From Dendrolimus kikuchii (lineage: Eukaryota > Arthropoda > Insecta > Lepidoptera > Lasiocampidae), in assembly GCA_019925095.2 (NCBI GenBank), contig CM034405.1, positions 8,816,401-8,880,400 on the forward strand: 64,000 bases of DNA, read 5' to 3'. Numbering within the stretch: the stretch's first letter is position 1; every line of letters begins with the position of its first letter. Positions 1 through 13,400 of this stretch are shown piece after piece. Position numbers and translations under genes: made by a program. A model generated the notes under the pieces. It saw only the letters and a list, made by a program, of their open reading frames with translations, was not told the origin of the DNA and did no database searches.

Positions 1-583
<583 letters not shown>

Positions 584-584
584 A

Positions 585-715
585 GCGGCCTTGGCAGACG
601 TTGTCCTACTCTGAAAAATAAAAATCTAGGTCCCGATTCCAGCGCCAACTTACTGGGTCCCGTCGTAGATTTAAATTATCGAGGGACCGAGGGTCTCATC
701 TAGTTATCAAATGGA
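585..715. repeat. Dispersed repeat fragment (GGCAGACGTTGTCCT family)
   Basis: Begins CTAGCGGCC and contains GGCAGACGTTGTCCTACT and GATTCCAGCGCCA. The same string order is seen near 4288-4460 and 47290-47610, and partly at 49090-49270, so this is an interspersed repeat. It has no coding capacity. The family resembles a very common lepidopteran repeat; that link is from memory and not tested. Confidence 0.6.
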
Positions 716-1293
716 TGAAGGTCAACCTTCAGCATCTCTTAGACTAAGAGAAAAACACAGTGAATTTAATAATTATTTCACTTTTAAACAGCAAGAAGTA
801 TTAATTTATTTTTATGTAATTACAATGTGTATCTAATTCATAGGTCAAGTACAAGATATTGCTACAAGTTACGTTCTATGGGATGTGTCAGCCATATCGT
901 AGTATTTGAGATAAATAGTAGGTATCTTCATTTTTCAAATGTATTGATTACGTGCTAATAATTGGGTGGGTTGCCAACAATAGTATAGTTGAGCCTATAT
1001 AAATATTTAAAAAATACTGTTTGCGCCAAACTTTAGGATTTTTTTTCCGTCTTTTGCTAAATCATGGAAGAAGAAGAATGCTATTTTTTGCATGCTAAAG
1101 GTGTAGTTTCAATGCAACGAACGTCGAATGTTTTATAAAGTCATTGTACAATATTGTACTTATATAAACATAATATATAAATAAAGATAATTATAGTCAC
1201 AGATATTCACGACGGGTTCACTGTATTGCTATTACTTAGTACTCGTCCGGTCTCGTTGTAAACTACTCGTGACTATTATTTGTTAAAAATAAA
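716..1293 (+). promoter_or_regulatory. 5' flank and leader of acyl-CoA synthetase copy 1
   Basis: AT-rich sequence without a recognisable gene. The last ~55 bases before the ATG are homologous to the same position before copy 2 (29597-29651): both contain ACTACTCGTGA.TATTATTTGT. This marks a conserved 5' leader. In copy 2 the block follows TTTTATTGTAG, so it could begin at a splice acceptor after a 5'-UTR intron. No convincing TATA box or initiator was identified. Confidence 0.4.
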
Positions 1294-1416
1294 ATGATTA
1301 TAAATAACGTAGTGCACAGTGGCCCAGCTCTTAGTATACCAGCGCATTTATCATATGGCGAATTTATACTGGATAAGTTGAAAGAACACTATTTCAAGGA
1401 CGATACGGTTGCTATG
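1294..1416 (+). CDS. Copy 1 exon 1
   Basis: Start codon and 41 codons, phase 0 at the donor ATG|GTACAA. It encodes an N-terminus with [19 protein letters not shown]. The ATG was chosen because the frame opens here and copy 2 has the same start with the same exon length (123 bases). Confidence 0.85.
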
Positions 1417-4400
1417 GTACAATGTTTTTTAAATATGTTTTATGATAAAACTGGTATTTTTGTTTGCTTCGTATAATCGGTAACCAAACAAGCTAGTAAC
1501 TTTAAACTTGTTAATGCGTTGAGTAAATTTATTATTTAAACCCCTCAAGCAAGCGTTTCCCGTTGCATCTTAAGTTGTTTCAACTAACGGTTTTTAAGCG
1601 CGGCATTTTATTTGGACGTTTCGGCGGGTAAAAGAACAAACACAAACAATAGACACATAAGGTCTACAATTTTTGAACACACGTTGGGCAAAGTAATTTT
1701 TTTTCTTTTAGCCAGGAAAATCCGTTTTAGGACCATAGGCCGCGCGAAGGGAGATAAGTCACGACCCATGTGTGGAATTCGCCAGATCGGAGGTGTCACT
1801 AGCACCCCTACGCAGAACTAAAGATGCCATTACCGCTCCCTAGTTAGAGATATCCACTGACACCCCTAGGGGTTCCGTCCTGCGCCTTATGCTAGGATTA
1901 CGGGAAAACGGAAGCTAGGCAAACTCCGCGTGCCTTGGAAGGCAGGGGCTTCGAAGGCCACATTCACTGCCGCCGGACTACTTTTATCCCCCGGCGGCAT
2001 CTTCCAGCTCAAACTCTGCGTGGGGCGGTTTGTAATGCGCCCCACGGCAGGAGAGGTGAGCGCGCACAGAACACGGCGCGCCCCCATCTCGACGGGAACC
2101 CTATCCCAAGGGACCCACCCACACCTCCCATTCACGGCGGCTGAAGATCGAAGCCCGGTTTCCGGCGCCGGCTCGTCCTCCTCTCGTACGTTGGGTAAAC
2201 CCAAACACTACCTACATCAGATTCGACAAAGCACAAATCCTCGCAAAAGAGAATCATTTCATAGCTAGAATGATGATGCGCTAATAGAGATGATGGTTGG
2301 CAAATACCTACTACCACCTGATTGGGATCCGATCATCAAAATTATTTAGACCTATATAGTACTTTTTTCAACTTTACTTATTTATTGCCTGAAGCAGGCA
2401 AACAGGCAGACGGCACTCCTAATCTTCGAGGAGAAAAAGTGTTCTCTCGCGATATGTACCTATAAAGTGAAAATGACAACTGGAGTACCCACATGGTACG
2501 ACAAAATATTGGAGCTGATGAACATATAACACGTGGAGAATTGACCTTCTACGAAAAATGATGAAAATATTGTAGTTAAAGTTATTACTTATAAAAAATA
2601 AGATAAGCATAACAATATCTTTATCTTCAGTGTAAAACAAACTCGCTTTCGCATCTGTCTGTCTATCCGTTAACTTCTAAACTACTCAACAGATTTTTAA
2701 GCGGTTTTCACCATCAGTTAGATAATTTTTCAAGGAAGGTTTATATAATAGATACTAGCTTTTCCCGCGGCTCTGTTCGCGAAATGTAGAACCAACTGAA
2801 CCGAATTTAACTTTAACGTCGTAATTATTTCCTTTTTAATTTCGAAATTAGTTCGAAACTAAGAGTATTATAGTATTCAACATTTTTATTGCTCACTTGT
2901 TATTTACACAACAATAGATGTTATGCTAATTCTAAATTACTATATTCTTGTGACTATCTAGACTTGTGTTTGAATTCTAGAAGTTTTGCGAAACTGTTTG
3001 TATTTTAAAGTCATACAGATAATTTAAAAATAGATATTTAAATTAGAACCACAAGTAAGTATCAAAATTACTCTTGACATGATATAGTAGTTATTTTCTA
3101 TTGTGACAAACTTTATTATTCCAATATTCAAGTTAAAATAAAGGCTAAAATATCCTATAAATAAAACTAACTTAAAAATATATATACAATAGTAAAAAAC
3201 TAAACTTAAAATAAAAACCTATATTAAAAGCCGTCCAGTCCCATCAGACCACTGTCTCTGGGCATTGTACTTAGAAGGCTGGGAGGGTTAACTCGGTGGA
3301 TACAGAGGCTAATCCTTTGAGCGAGGTAAGCTCCAGCCTTCCGGTCTCCTGTTGTATCGAACAGGCGTTTTTTTTTTTAAATAATTTGTGGGCACTTGGG
3401 CCTAAAGTCTCCACCCCAAACGGCTCAAATATGTAACCTGTTCTAAGAGTTGCATATTTGAGCCGTTTGGGGTTTTCGGCCGAAGTGGCAGTGCTACCGG
3501 CCCCAACTTTGGACTCCTGGAGATGAGAAGGCGTCAGGGTGTCGACACAGGTAACGTCCCACACAATCGGCCTTCCCAAGCTCCAGGGAATCAAATTCAT
3601 ACCCTCGGGCCTCTTGCCATCGTCGCGGACCAGGCCGTTCGGTTCGAGAACGGCTGGCATGCCGGCGCTAACAAGAGCCCGATATAAATAATAACGCTAT
3701 TTCTAATAATCTATAATATTATAAAATTCTTATCGTGCCCTGTTTGTACATTGAATAAACGATTACGAAATACACTGAATAAACGATTCTATTTTTTGTT
3801 TGTTTGTTGGGGATTCACGTAAAAACTACTGGGCCGATTTCGATGCGGTTATGGCTAATCAGCAAATTCTTAGACTTCAAACTGCGCTACTTTTTATCCC
3901 TGGAAATATCTCTGGGAATTGTTTAAAATGTTCAGATTAAAAAAAAAACTAATTTCTAAGTGATTTTTTCACTGATCGATAGCAAATTTTATGTAATAAA
4001 ACGTGTGATTTTTTATCCCGGGAATCTCACGGGAATTTTCCCGGGAGCGGTTTGTAGTTGTTCGAGTGCGTAAAATTTAGCTTATTCCGACATAGTTTTC
4101 ACTAAAACGATAGTTTACATTCTTTTTCAAATGCTGCGATACTTTGTGTCCCGGGAATCCCGTGGGAATTTCAAGTCAAGCGTGGACAAAGTCGTGGGCA
4201 TATCCTAGTATAAAAATATAATCCTGACGCGTAACATACGTATCTTAAGACAATTTACTTTAATGTTTGATTTTTTACTATTACATACTAGCGGTGCCGG
4301 CAGACGTTGTCCTGCACTGAAAAATTTAAATCTAGAACTCAGTACCAGCGCCAAATATTGGATCTATTGTGAATTTAAAGTACTCCGGGACTCACTTAAA

Positions 4401-7400
4401 CACATAAAGTTTCATCAAAATCGTAGAACCCGATTCCAGCACCAAATATTTTTTATTTTTATTTCAGGAGTTCAGCAGACAGGCAGACGGCCCACTTAAT
4501 TGAAAGCGGTTACCATCGCCTATGGACATTTGCAACACCGAAGGTGCTACAAATGCGCTGCTGCTCTCTTAAAGGGGACTGCAACCTGGTCACTAATGCC
4601 GGAACACAACTCAAGGTTGTTATGGCGACACACTTTAGACGAGGGGTGGTAGCCGTTGTTTAGATTGATAGGTTACATTATTGAAGTTTTAGTAGGGATC
4701 CCTAATTTTTATATAGCCTGTATTAACCAGGGATAAAGTGGCATTCGGATGGTGAAGTTTGAACTCGAGACGCTAGTGGGACCGATCGATTCGCTCCACA
4801 TCGGCGTGGGAGTAAATACATTCTAAGTCTCATGCCTTTCTTGCCATAAGCGCGGGGCATCGGAGGAGGCTGGTTTTAGTGGGTATGAGCCATTTGGGCT
4901 CGAGTCTTCACACAAGCCGGTTGATTATTGTTTGGATTGCCCCTTCTGGGAATGCCTCCATGATCGACTATGGTCTAATTCCTTGCAAAGGACCCGGTAT
5001 TGTGCGTAAATAGCATTTCCCCCGCCCGAAAAAAAAAGCATTCGGATGGTGAAAGAAATTTTGAAATCGGTCCAGTAGTTTTTGAAGTTATTCGTTACAA
5101 ACATACAATTCTTTCTTCGTTATAATATTAGCATAGATTTCGTGTAACGAATAAATGAGTTTATGAATTTAAATCAACATATTCAAGACAACGACCAGTT
5201 TTGTAAAAGAATTTGTTTGTATTTACGTCGTCGCAAAAACATTATTTTAGTTCTTAATCAATTCATACCCAGATTATGATAAGGAATAAATAAATAATAT
5301 TGTAACGATAAGAACTATGTAGGTACAATAATTTATTTATTCACAGTGTGTTATATTATTAATGTGATATATTTAGACCCTTTTTATTATTACAAGCTTT
5401 TATTTAACTTACATTGTTTGTTAGTTAGTTTTTTTAGGTCAAATCTTGCAACATTTCCGTGGATTTGGCGCTCTATTGTGTCACAGCTTTCACTGGCGAT
5501 AATTTGACGTTCGTTAATTTGAATCTCTCGATACTTAATTTGCAGTTTTTTCCCCTCTTTTGAAAAATATTCGATAAATTGAATAAAATCAAAACTGCAT
5601 GGTAATTTGAATTTGAAGGAATAGTATCTTATCCATCAACATATAATATTTTGAAGTCCGAGCTTCTCTACTCTCTATAATTTGAAGCGCTATCATACCC
5701 TTCTACGTGCTCAGAACCGACACAAGTGACGATTTTCAGCTATCACCACTATCGGGAATTCATTAGGCAATGACAGAACGAAGTCGCTCACCCAACAGAA
5801 AACTACGAACTTTTTTCAAAATGAACAAATGTTTAAAATAATAAATCATGAACTTTTGGATCAAACTCTTATTTACTTGATCTTTTACCTCCCTCCCTCT
5901 TGATTAACCAATATTATTCCAAATAACAGGAGTTAATAAAAATTCGTATTGTTTTGAACTCCTGGTAATTTGAAAATTTTCTCTGAACCCTTGAGTGTCA
6001 AATTATCGAGAGTCGACTATACCTATTTCCGACCCTGTTCCTTGATTTGTCGAGGCAATGACTTGTCGTTTGTCATTCCTTCACAGAAATTGATTCCTAA
6101 GAGTTACTCTATCTATTGATGTAATTATACAGAATGTTATTTATTTTTCAAAATCAGCCGATTCGATACCTAACTAGGGTTATTAAAATTTCAAAAATCT
6201 AATGAAGGGCCTTCCACAATTTACGTCATACGATGTTCATGATTTATTGGCCCCTCCCCTGTTCTTGTCCCAATTGGCCACATTCGTCAGACTGCTCCCT
6301 CTCTATTATGACATCACATATTTTGCAATTTCACATCAGGAAATTATTGAATTAAAACAGCAGTTCCGTAATCAGTCTCTTTCCTTATTCTACCGACTGC
6401 ACAATGGAGAGTGTTCCGAGGCATTGTTCAGAATGGTGCCTTCGTCTTCCTTTTACGACCGCACCGCATGCCATTGACTGGTTGTTCATCTGCACTTCTT
6501 AGAGCCGCATCGCTCTTGTACGTAACGGGTCTCTTACACACCGTGGGGATTTGGAATGAGCTCCCAGCCGTGGTTTTCCCACAGCGCTGCAATATGGCGT
6601 GTTTTAAAAAGGGTGTGATAAAATTTCTTCGAGGCCGGCAGCGCGTTAGTGACATCTTTGGTGTTGCAAACGTCCATAGGCGACGTTACCCGCTTTTCAT
6701 CTGTCTGTCTGCTTTACTTCAGCCATAAAAAAAACAGTTTTATTTCCATTTAAATTATTTTTTAATATATTAAACACTATTTTTATACAGATAGAGTTGA
6801 AAATATTTTGAAGTTTTTCGTTAATAGATTAAATTTCTTGTTTTAAAGTTTAAGTATATTAGATTTTGAAATGTGACGTCACGAAATTGAAGACCCCTCC
6901 TATCCCTTGTTACACAATGTCACACTCTATGGATGGGTCTAAAACCACTTTAGTTTTCATCAAAGTCGGCCTCGAGACTCCTTTGAGTCTTTTTCGCTAT
7001 TTCGTATAGTAGGATTTGGCGCTTCACAAATTCACATGCAAAGAAATTTGAACTAAGAAACTAACTAACTGACTAAAGAAATCAAATGAACATTGTAATT
7101 TTTTTTAACTAATTGTAAGTTTCGATCTACAGATCAATGGTGAAACTGGTCACAAAACTACATACAAATATATTCTACAAGAGACTGTAAATTTTGCTGT
7201 TGGACTTCAAAAACTAGGTGTAAAGAGAGGCGATGTGGTTGCTTTATTCAGCGAGAATAGAGATGAATTCATCATTGCGGCCATGGCTGGATCGATCTGC
7301 GGGGCCACTGTCACTACTTACAACGTGATGTATACTAAAGGTAAATAAATTTACGAAAGATGTCTACTAAGACAATTAACAAAGTTTAAAATAACTTTGA

Positions 7401-10400
7401 CAAACGAATATGTACCTGATACGTGCTGGTAAAGTGTTGTTGGAAACGTCCATAGGCGACGGTAATCAATCTTTATCAGGTAGGCAGCCTACCTATTTAC
7501 CTGCTTCAGAGAATTGAAAAAATGCCTGGAAATCCAGTACAACTGGTTCCAAAATTCAGTATAAAATATAGGCTTATAATTGCATATCGAAAATGTAAAT
7601 GATCGTATACAATGAAACTTTATATCGCTGAATGTTACGCATAAAGTAAGCGTGGAAATCTATAATGTATGGGTTCATTCAGGGCCTTCTTTACCAGGGG
7701 GTGCAAGTCGATTGACTTCAATAAAGAAAATCACCAAAAAATATCAATCAGTTAAATGTACTACATTGTGTAGCGCCATATAGACATCTTCCTGTGAAAT
7801 TAAATGTATATAAACCCAGTAGTTTATCAGAAAAGTTACTGTGACATACAAAAACAGACGGACAGGCAGACATGACGAATGCATAAGAGTTTCGTTTTTG
7901 CCAAAATGGAAGGGTATGGTATGGTAAAACAGTATGAAACATAAAATAATTGCTATTTTTTATTGTCGGTGAGGAGGGTGCAAACTGATTTATCCACTTC
8001 GGCGCCCAATATACCTATGGCGGCCCCGGGTTCGTCTAGCGCTAATTATTTTATTAATATCTTTTAAATAATATTACAGATGAAATAATTCATGTTTCAA
8101 AAATATCTCAACCAACCGTGATTGTTTGTTCGGAAATCGCAATACAACGGAGTTTAGATACACTGAAATCAATACGGTGTATCAAGAAGATTATCCAAAT
8201 GAATGGGAAGCCCTTAGATCCAACTGTCTTGCCATATAGCAGCATATTAATTGAAACTAATGTGTTGGAATATGAAGCTGCTGAAGTGCAAGGCTGGACG
8301 GATGTGGCCTACATATTGTATTCTTCAGGAACCACGGGGCTACCGAAAGGGGTCATGCTCACGCATGTAAACGCTCTGTATTCTGCATCAAATTTACAGT
8401 AAGTTTATGTTTCTGTAGCCAGTTAAGAAAAACGGAACCATTTATAGCATCACGATATCTATATGATATAGTTAGAAAGTATGAGCTATTTAGAGTAAAA
8501 ATCTGAAAAATTTATGTAGAACTTACAACGGTTTGAACACCATCCATCCTCATCACCATTTTTTCACCATCCATCATCCATTTTTTGTGGTTCCGTAGCT
8601 AAGAGAGAAAAACAATGAATATTCGATATATGTTGGCCTTGTGTGGAACTTGTGTGGCCTCGCCGGGGCGTTCTCACTACAGTCCCAGTCCTGGTTCCGC
8701 CGTAGATCAAGAACGCGGTCTCATCTCTCATTTACCACATTATATAATGTAATAGGTACAGAAATTGTTTAAAACTGTTACAAAATGGATGGGTAAAGGT
8801 AGACTAAAAAGAAAGATGGATGGATTGTGCGAAGGATGATATAATGATAAATGTGATGTGACAGAAGATGTATGTCAGAATAGAAGAGTGTGGAAGGAAA
8901 AGACATATTGGTCCAACCCCAATTAATTGGGATATGGTTAAATATGAGATAGGGTGCAATTTGCCCACGGAATATTCACTTCATTTAATATCGCAAACTA
9001 TCTCATGACGAAAATGGAAATTACGAAAATGGAAATGACGAAAATGCTAATGACGAAAATGACAATGACCAAAATGAACAAAATTGCCAAAATGACCCAA
9101 ATTTCCAAAATGATCAAAATGTCCAAAATTACCAGTGTCCAAAATTATCAAATTGACCAAATTATTCTATCCTACTTTCTGAGATAACCTTTACATGAAT
9201 CTATCCCTATTATCTGGAATGAAAAGTATACCTTGTTCACCCACGGTATTAAAATTACACATACCGAAATTCAGCCAAATCGCTTAAATAGTTTTTCCGT
9301 AAAAGTATAAAAGACAGACAGGCAGACAAAGTTACTTTTGCATCTATAATATAAATAGGGATTAAATTATTGGTAAATACTAATATTCAAAGTCAAATGT
9401 TTTTTAATCAAAATATAAAGTTCTACTGGAGAACATTTTTGAAGGCCTTCCATATAAGCAAACATTAAGGCTACTTCGTATTTCATGTAGACCTCTACGT
9501 AGACGCAGCAGAAAGAAACTTGCCGGCGACACGTTAAGCTAAAAATTCTTTTACCTATTACATATTTTTGAATCTCAGGTTTTTTAAATGTACATAAGCA
9601 TGTCATACAATTACTTTTCGAAGAATTAATGGAGTGATAACATTTGATTTCAGTAATGGCAAAGATAACAAAAACTCAGCAAGACTTCTGACCATCGTAC
9701 CGTGGTACCACGCATACGGCTTAATGTCAACGATCAACTATTTACTGCTTGATAGATTTATGGTCTACTTTTCTGGCTTTACTCCCGATAAATATTTAAA
9801 TGCAATACAGGAATTTAAGGTAGGTAAAACTGTTTAGTTTTTAAATTAGAAACGCGTAACCTTCCATTTCAGCGAGATTCGTATATTGGCATAAATGTAG
9901 TAATAAAACGTAAGTAAAACGAGCCCAAAAACGACAGGTCTATCTTGTTTAGTACAGGAGTTCCTATAGCCACCTTCCGACTCCATCAGCTCCATGGTAC
10001 CATATTATTGCATTGTCACGCGATATACACATACGTGTAAAATTTCAGCTCAATCGGAAACCGGGAAGCCGATCAAATTTAACTTGAAAGATTCCGTTAC
10101 ATACTAACATACGTATGAAGCTAATAAAAGCGTATTAATATATATATATACATATTTTTTAGCTTACAATGTTGCTTGCTGTCCCACCGATAGTAGTGTT
10201 TTTGGCAAAACACCCACTAGTGGTGAAGTATGATTTGTCGTCAGTACAAGTTGTTTGGTGTGGTGCGGCGCCGCTTAGCGCTGAAACCATAGCCTTAGCA
10301 TTAAAAAGGTTAGTATCATTGGTTAGTATGTAATGCATCAAATGTTGCACCTAACTGACAGATGCTTTCCTCCTTGTTCTAATAGTAGAAGTTAAAACAA

Positions 10401-13400
10401 AACGTTCCTGTACTTAAAATTACAAGTGGAGTTTGAAGAGAATTCTCTCGGAAAAGTTTTTCCTACAAATGACATTTAGCGATAAGTTTAAAGAAGAGGA
10501 TATTTAATAACGGAGTTTATGTTACATCATTTGTAATTTTCGTGTGTTCGTAAGGGTGTCTTTTTACCTTCCTATATCGGATACATGAAATTTTAGGGTA
10601 CATACATGTGGGGTATTATTAGATAAGATAGTCATAGTTAATTTTGAACAAAAATGTATGATGAGATAACTTTATCTTTAGGATGCCCAACTGTATAGGC
10701 ATATTTCAAGCGTATGGTATGACTGAGACGTCATTAGCCGCCACAAAAGACTCTGAAGAGGAGAATGTTCCTCGCAGACCAGGTGCCGGTGGATATCCGA
10801 TCTCTGGCGTTAAAATCAAGGTAAAACCTAACACGCGACTCTTTTTACGTGAGATACAAATGTTTCAAACACGCTCAATTGCGCGGTGACAAACAAACCT
10901 AAATAAGCAAAAAAATGTTTCAAAATCGTTTCAATCGTTTAGGAAGAGTTCAATGACATAGACACAAACAGAAGATTTTTATATATAAAGATTTTTTGGG
11001 CCAGAAACCCTCGCGAGCGTCCACAGAACGCCCTACTAAAGTTTCATCAGAATCTGATCAATGATTTAGGAACACATTGAGGACAAACATACAAACATTT
11101 ATTTTTATTTTTAGAGATATATAGATTTTTTAAAGCCAGAAACCCTTTCGGGCGTCCTCAGAACACTTTACCAAAACTTTATCACAATCTGATCAGTGGT
11201 TTAGAAAAGCATATTGAACAAACATACAAACATTGACTTTTATTTATATAGATTTTTTGAGCCAGAAATTCTTTAAGGCGTCCTCAGAACATCCTACCAA
11301 AGTTTCATCACATTCTGATCAATAGTTTAGGAGCACATCGAGGACAAACATACAAACATTGATTTTTATTTATAAGAAGAATAGTTAGTACTTTTTTACT
11401 TTATATTTATATTTTATCACCTATTAAACCTTCCTTGGATTTCTACAAATATTTTAAAACCACAATTAGGCAAATCGGTTCAGCCGTTCACGAGTTCTTG
11501 TGAGACTAACAAACTTTAGGTCATTTTTATTACAATGGAGTTACTTAGGTTATGGAGTATTTTCAAAGACAAATTTGTGTTTAAAATATTGTTGTGTAAC
11601 TAATACAAATGATAAATATTGTCACTTTACACAATTAAATAAATAAACGAAAAAGCTGTTAAACAAGTTATCTAACAATCATTTTTTGTATACAAATTTA
11701 AATATAGAATTAAACCCGTCTAATTTCGGCTTTGGTTTCAACATTTATGAATTTTTGATTCTCGCTAGATACACAGATCGTGCAAAGCCATTTAAAAAGA
11801 AGAAAAGTACCTGACCTAGTTAAAAAAAAGATGGTAATTCAATATCTTTTTCGATCAATGTTTTTTTAAAATTATTTGTGGTTCTGGCTGTAAGTCATTT
11901 TTAACTATAACTGTTTGCTATAAGTATTGGACTACTGGATCCCAGATGCATACATTTTTTTAGACGGAAATTAAAATGTTATCTCTGAGATATAATAATA
12001 TGAGATAGACTGAAATATAGATTAAGTACTTTGTCTGCCGTTGTGACGAATAAAATATTAATTACTTAACATGTTTTTTATTTGCTTGTATTTATAGACA
12101 AAACTTCTTTTTAATGAAATGGCAACATTCAATCTTGGAGGTTCATGAAACACCATTATCCGACTATAATAATATTATAAATCCGAAATTTGTAAGAAAG
12201 AATATATGGATGTATGTATGTTTGTTACTCTTTCACGCAAAAGCTACCGAATGGATTTTGATGAAACTTTACAATAATATAGCTTATACATCAGAATAAC
12301 ACAAAGGTATAATTTATAAACATATAGTGTGAATTATCCAAAATATAACGATTTTCCATCACCACGCGGGAAGACCACCGGGCGCAGCTAGTGAATAATA
12401 AACGAGTTTTAAACTTAAAATGCATTTTATCTAACAAATTATTAAAACTTGCATTAGTGTTTTTTTTTAACACTTTTAGAGAAGCGCAAAGAAACTTACC
12501 AGCTTTCTATGCTACACTATCGCTATGTTAATGTTAATACGTCTACAAAGTTTAATTAATAGCCATAGTTTTATCCTATATTGACATAAGAACAAATAAT
12601 ATTCAAATGAATAACTATATTATAAATAATATATACCAATATTAATATAAATAATATATTAATATTGGTTTTGTCGTTTTCAGGTGGTTGATATAGAGAC
12701 TCGAAAAAAGTTAGGACCAAACGAACAAGGTGAAATATGTATCAAGGGCCCTATATTGATGAAAGGTTATGCGGGCAATGATAAGGAATCTCGCGAAATT
12801 ATCGATGTAGAAGGTTATCTTAAAACAGGCGACATTGGATATTACAACGAAGATGGCTGTTTTTTCATTGTTGATCGACTCAAAGAGTTGATCAAATATA
12901 AGGGCAGCCAGGTATGATATGATATGATATTATTCGCCAGAATTTTACACGTTATATTCGACCTTATTTTTTTTTATTATAGACATAATTTTAGTTATAA
13001 TTTTTTTTTACAAAAGCAAAATCGACTTCACACTAAAAACCAAAAAATAAGTATTTAACCGCCTTCTTTCTACAACATCTTGAAGTCGGTGCCAAGTACA
13101 ACATAAAAAGTATGTTGTAATTTGTTGTTGTTCTTTTATTTTTTGTTTTTAACGTGAAGTCGGTTTTGTTTTTGTTAAAAAAATCCGCCAATACTTTAAT
13201 ATCATCGAAATAATACATCAAGCACCTGTTGTAATTCTACAACTACCACGCACAAACTACTATGGATACTGCTACCATGCATATAGATACTCTGCCATCT
13301 CAGTCTTCGATTTATTTATTTATTTAGGTTTATGGCTTGGCAGCTAGGCCTTTCAGTCAGATCTTAGATTACAATATAGTTTCTTCATTTTCTTAAGCCT

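Larger units (their letters stand above)
1417..7132. other. Intron 1 of copy 1
   Basis: A 5.7-kb intron with no host exon seen. It holds a Penelope remnant with an inserted retro-sequence, an RLE-type LINE fragment, several short dispersed repeats, an R1-like 3' end with target duplication, a pogo-like repeat and a DNA-type repeat with a CR1-like insert. Stretches 2346-3230 and 5054-5490 are AT-rich with only weak repeat similarity (for example GCAGGCAAACAGGCAGACGG near 2394-2413 and a CCCGCGGCT..TTCGCG repeat at 2764). Confidence 0.6.

Noticed and set aside
8999..9165. CRISPR array in the 9-base repeats
   Set aside because: Eukaryotic context, very short degenerate units and no unique spacers.
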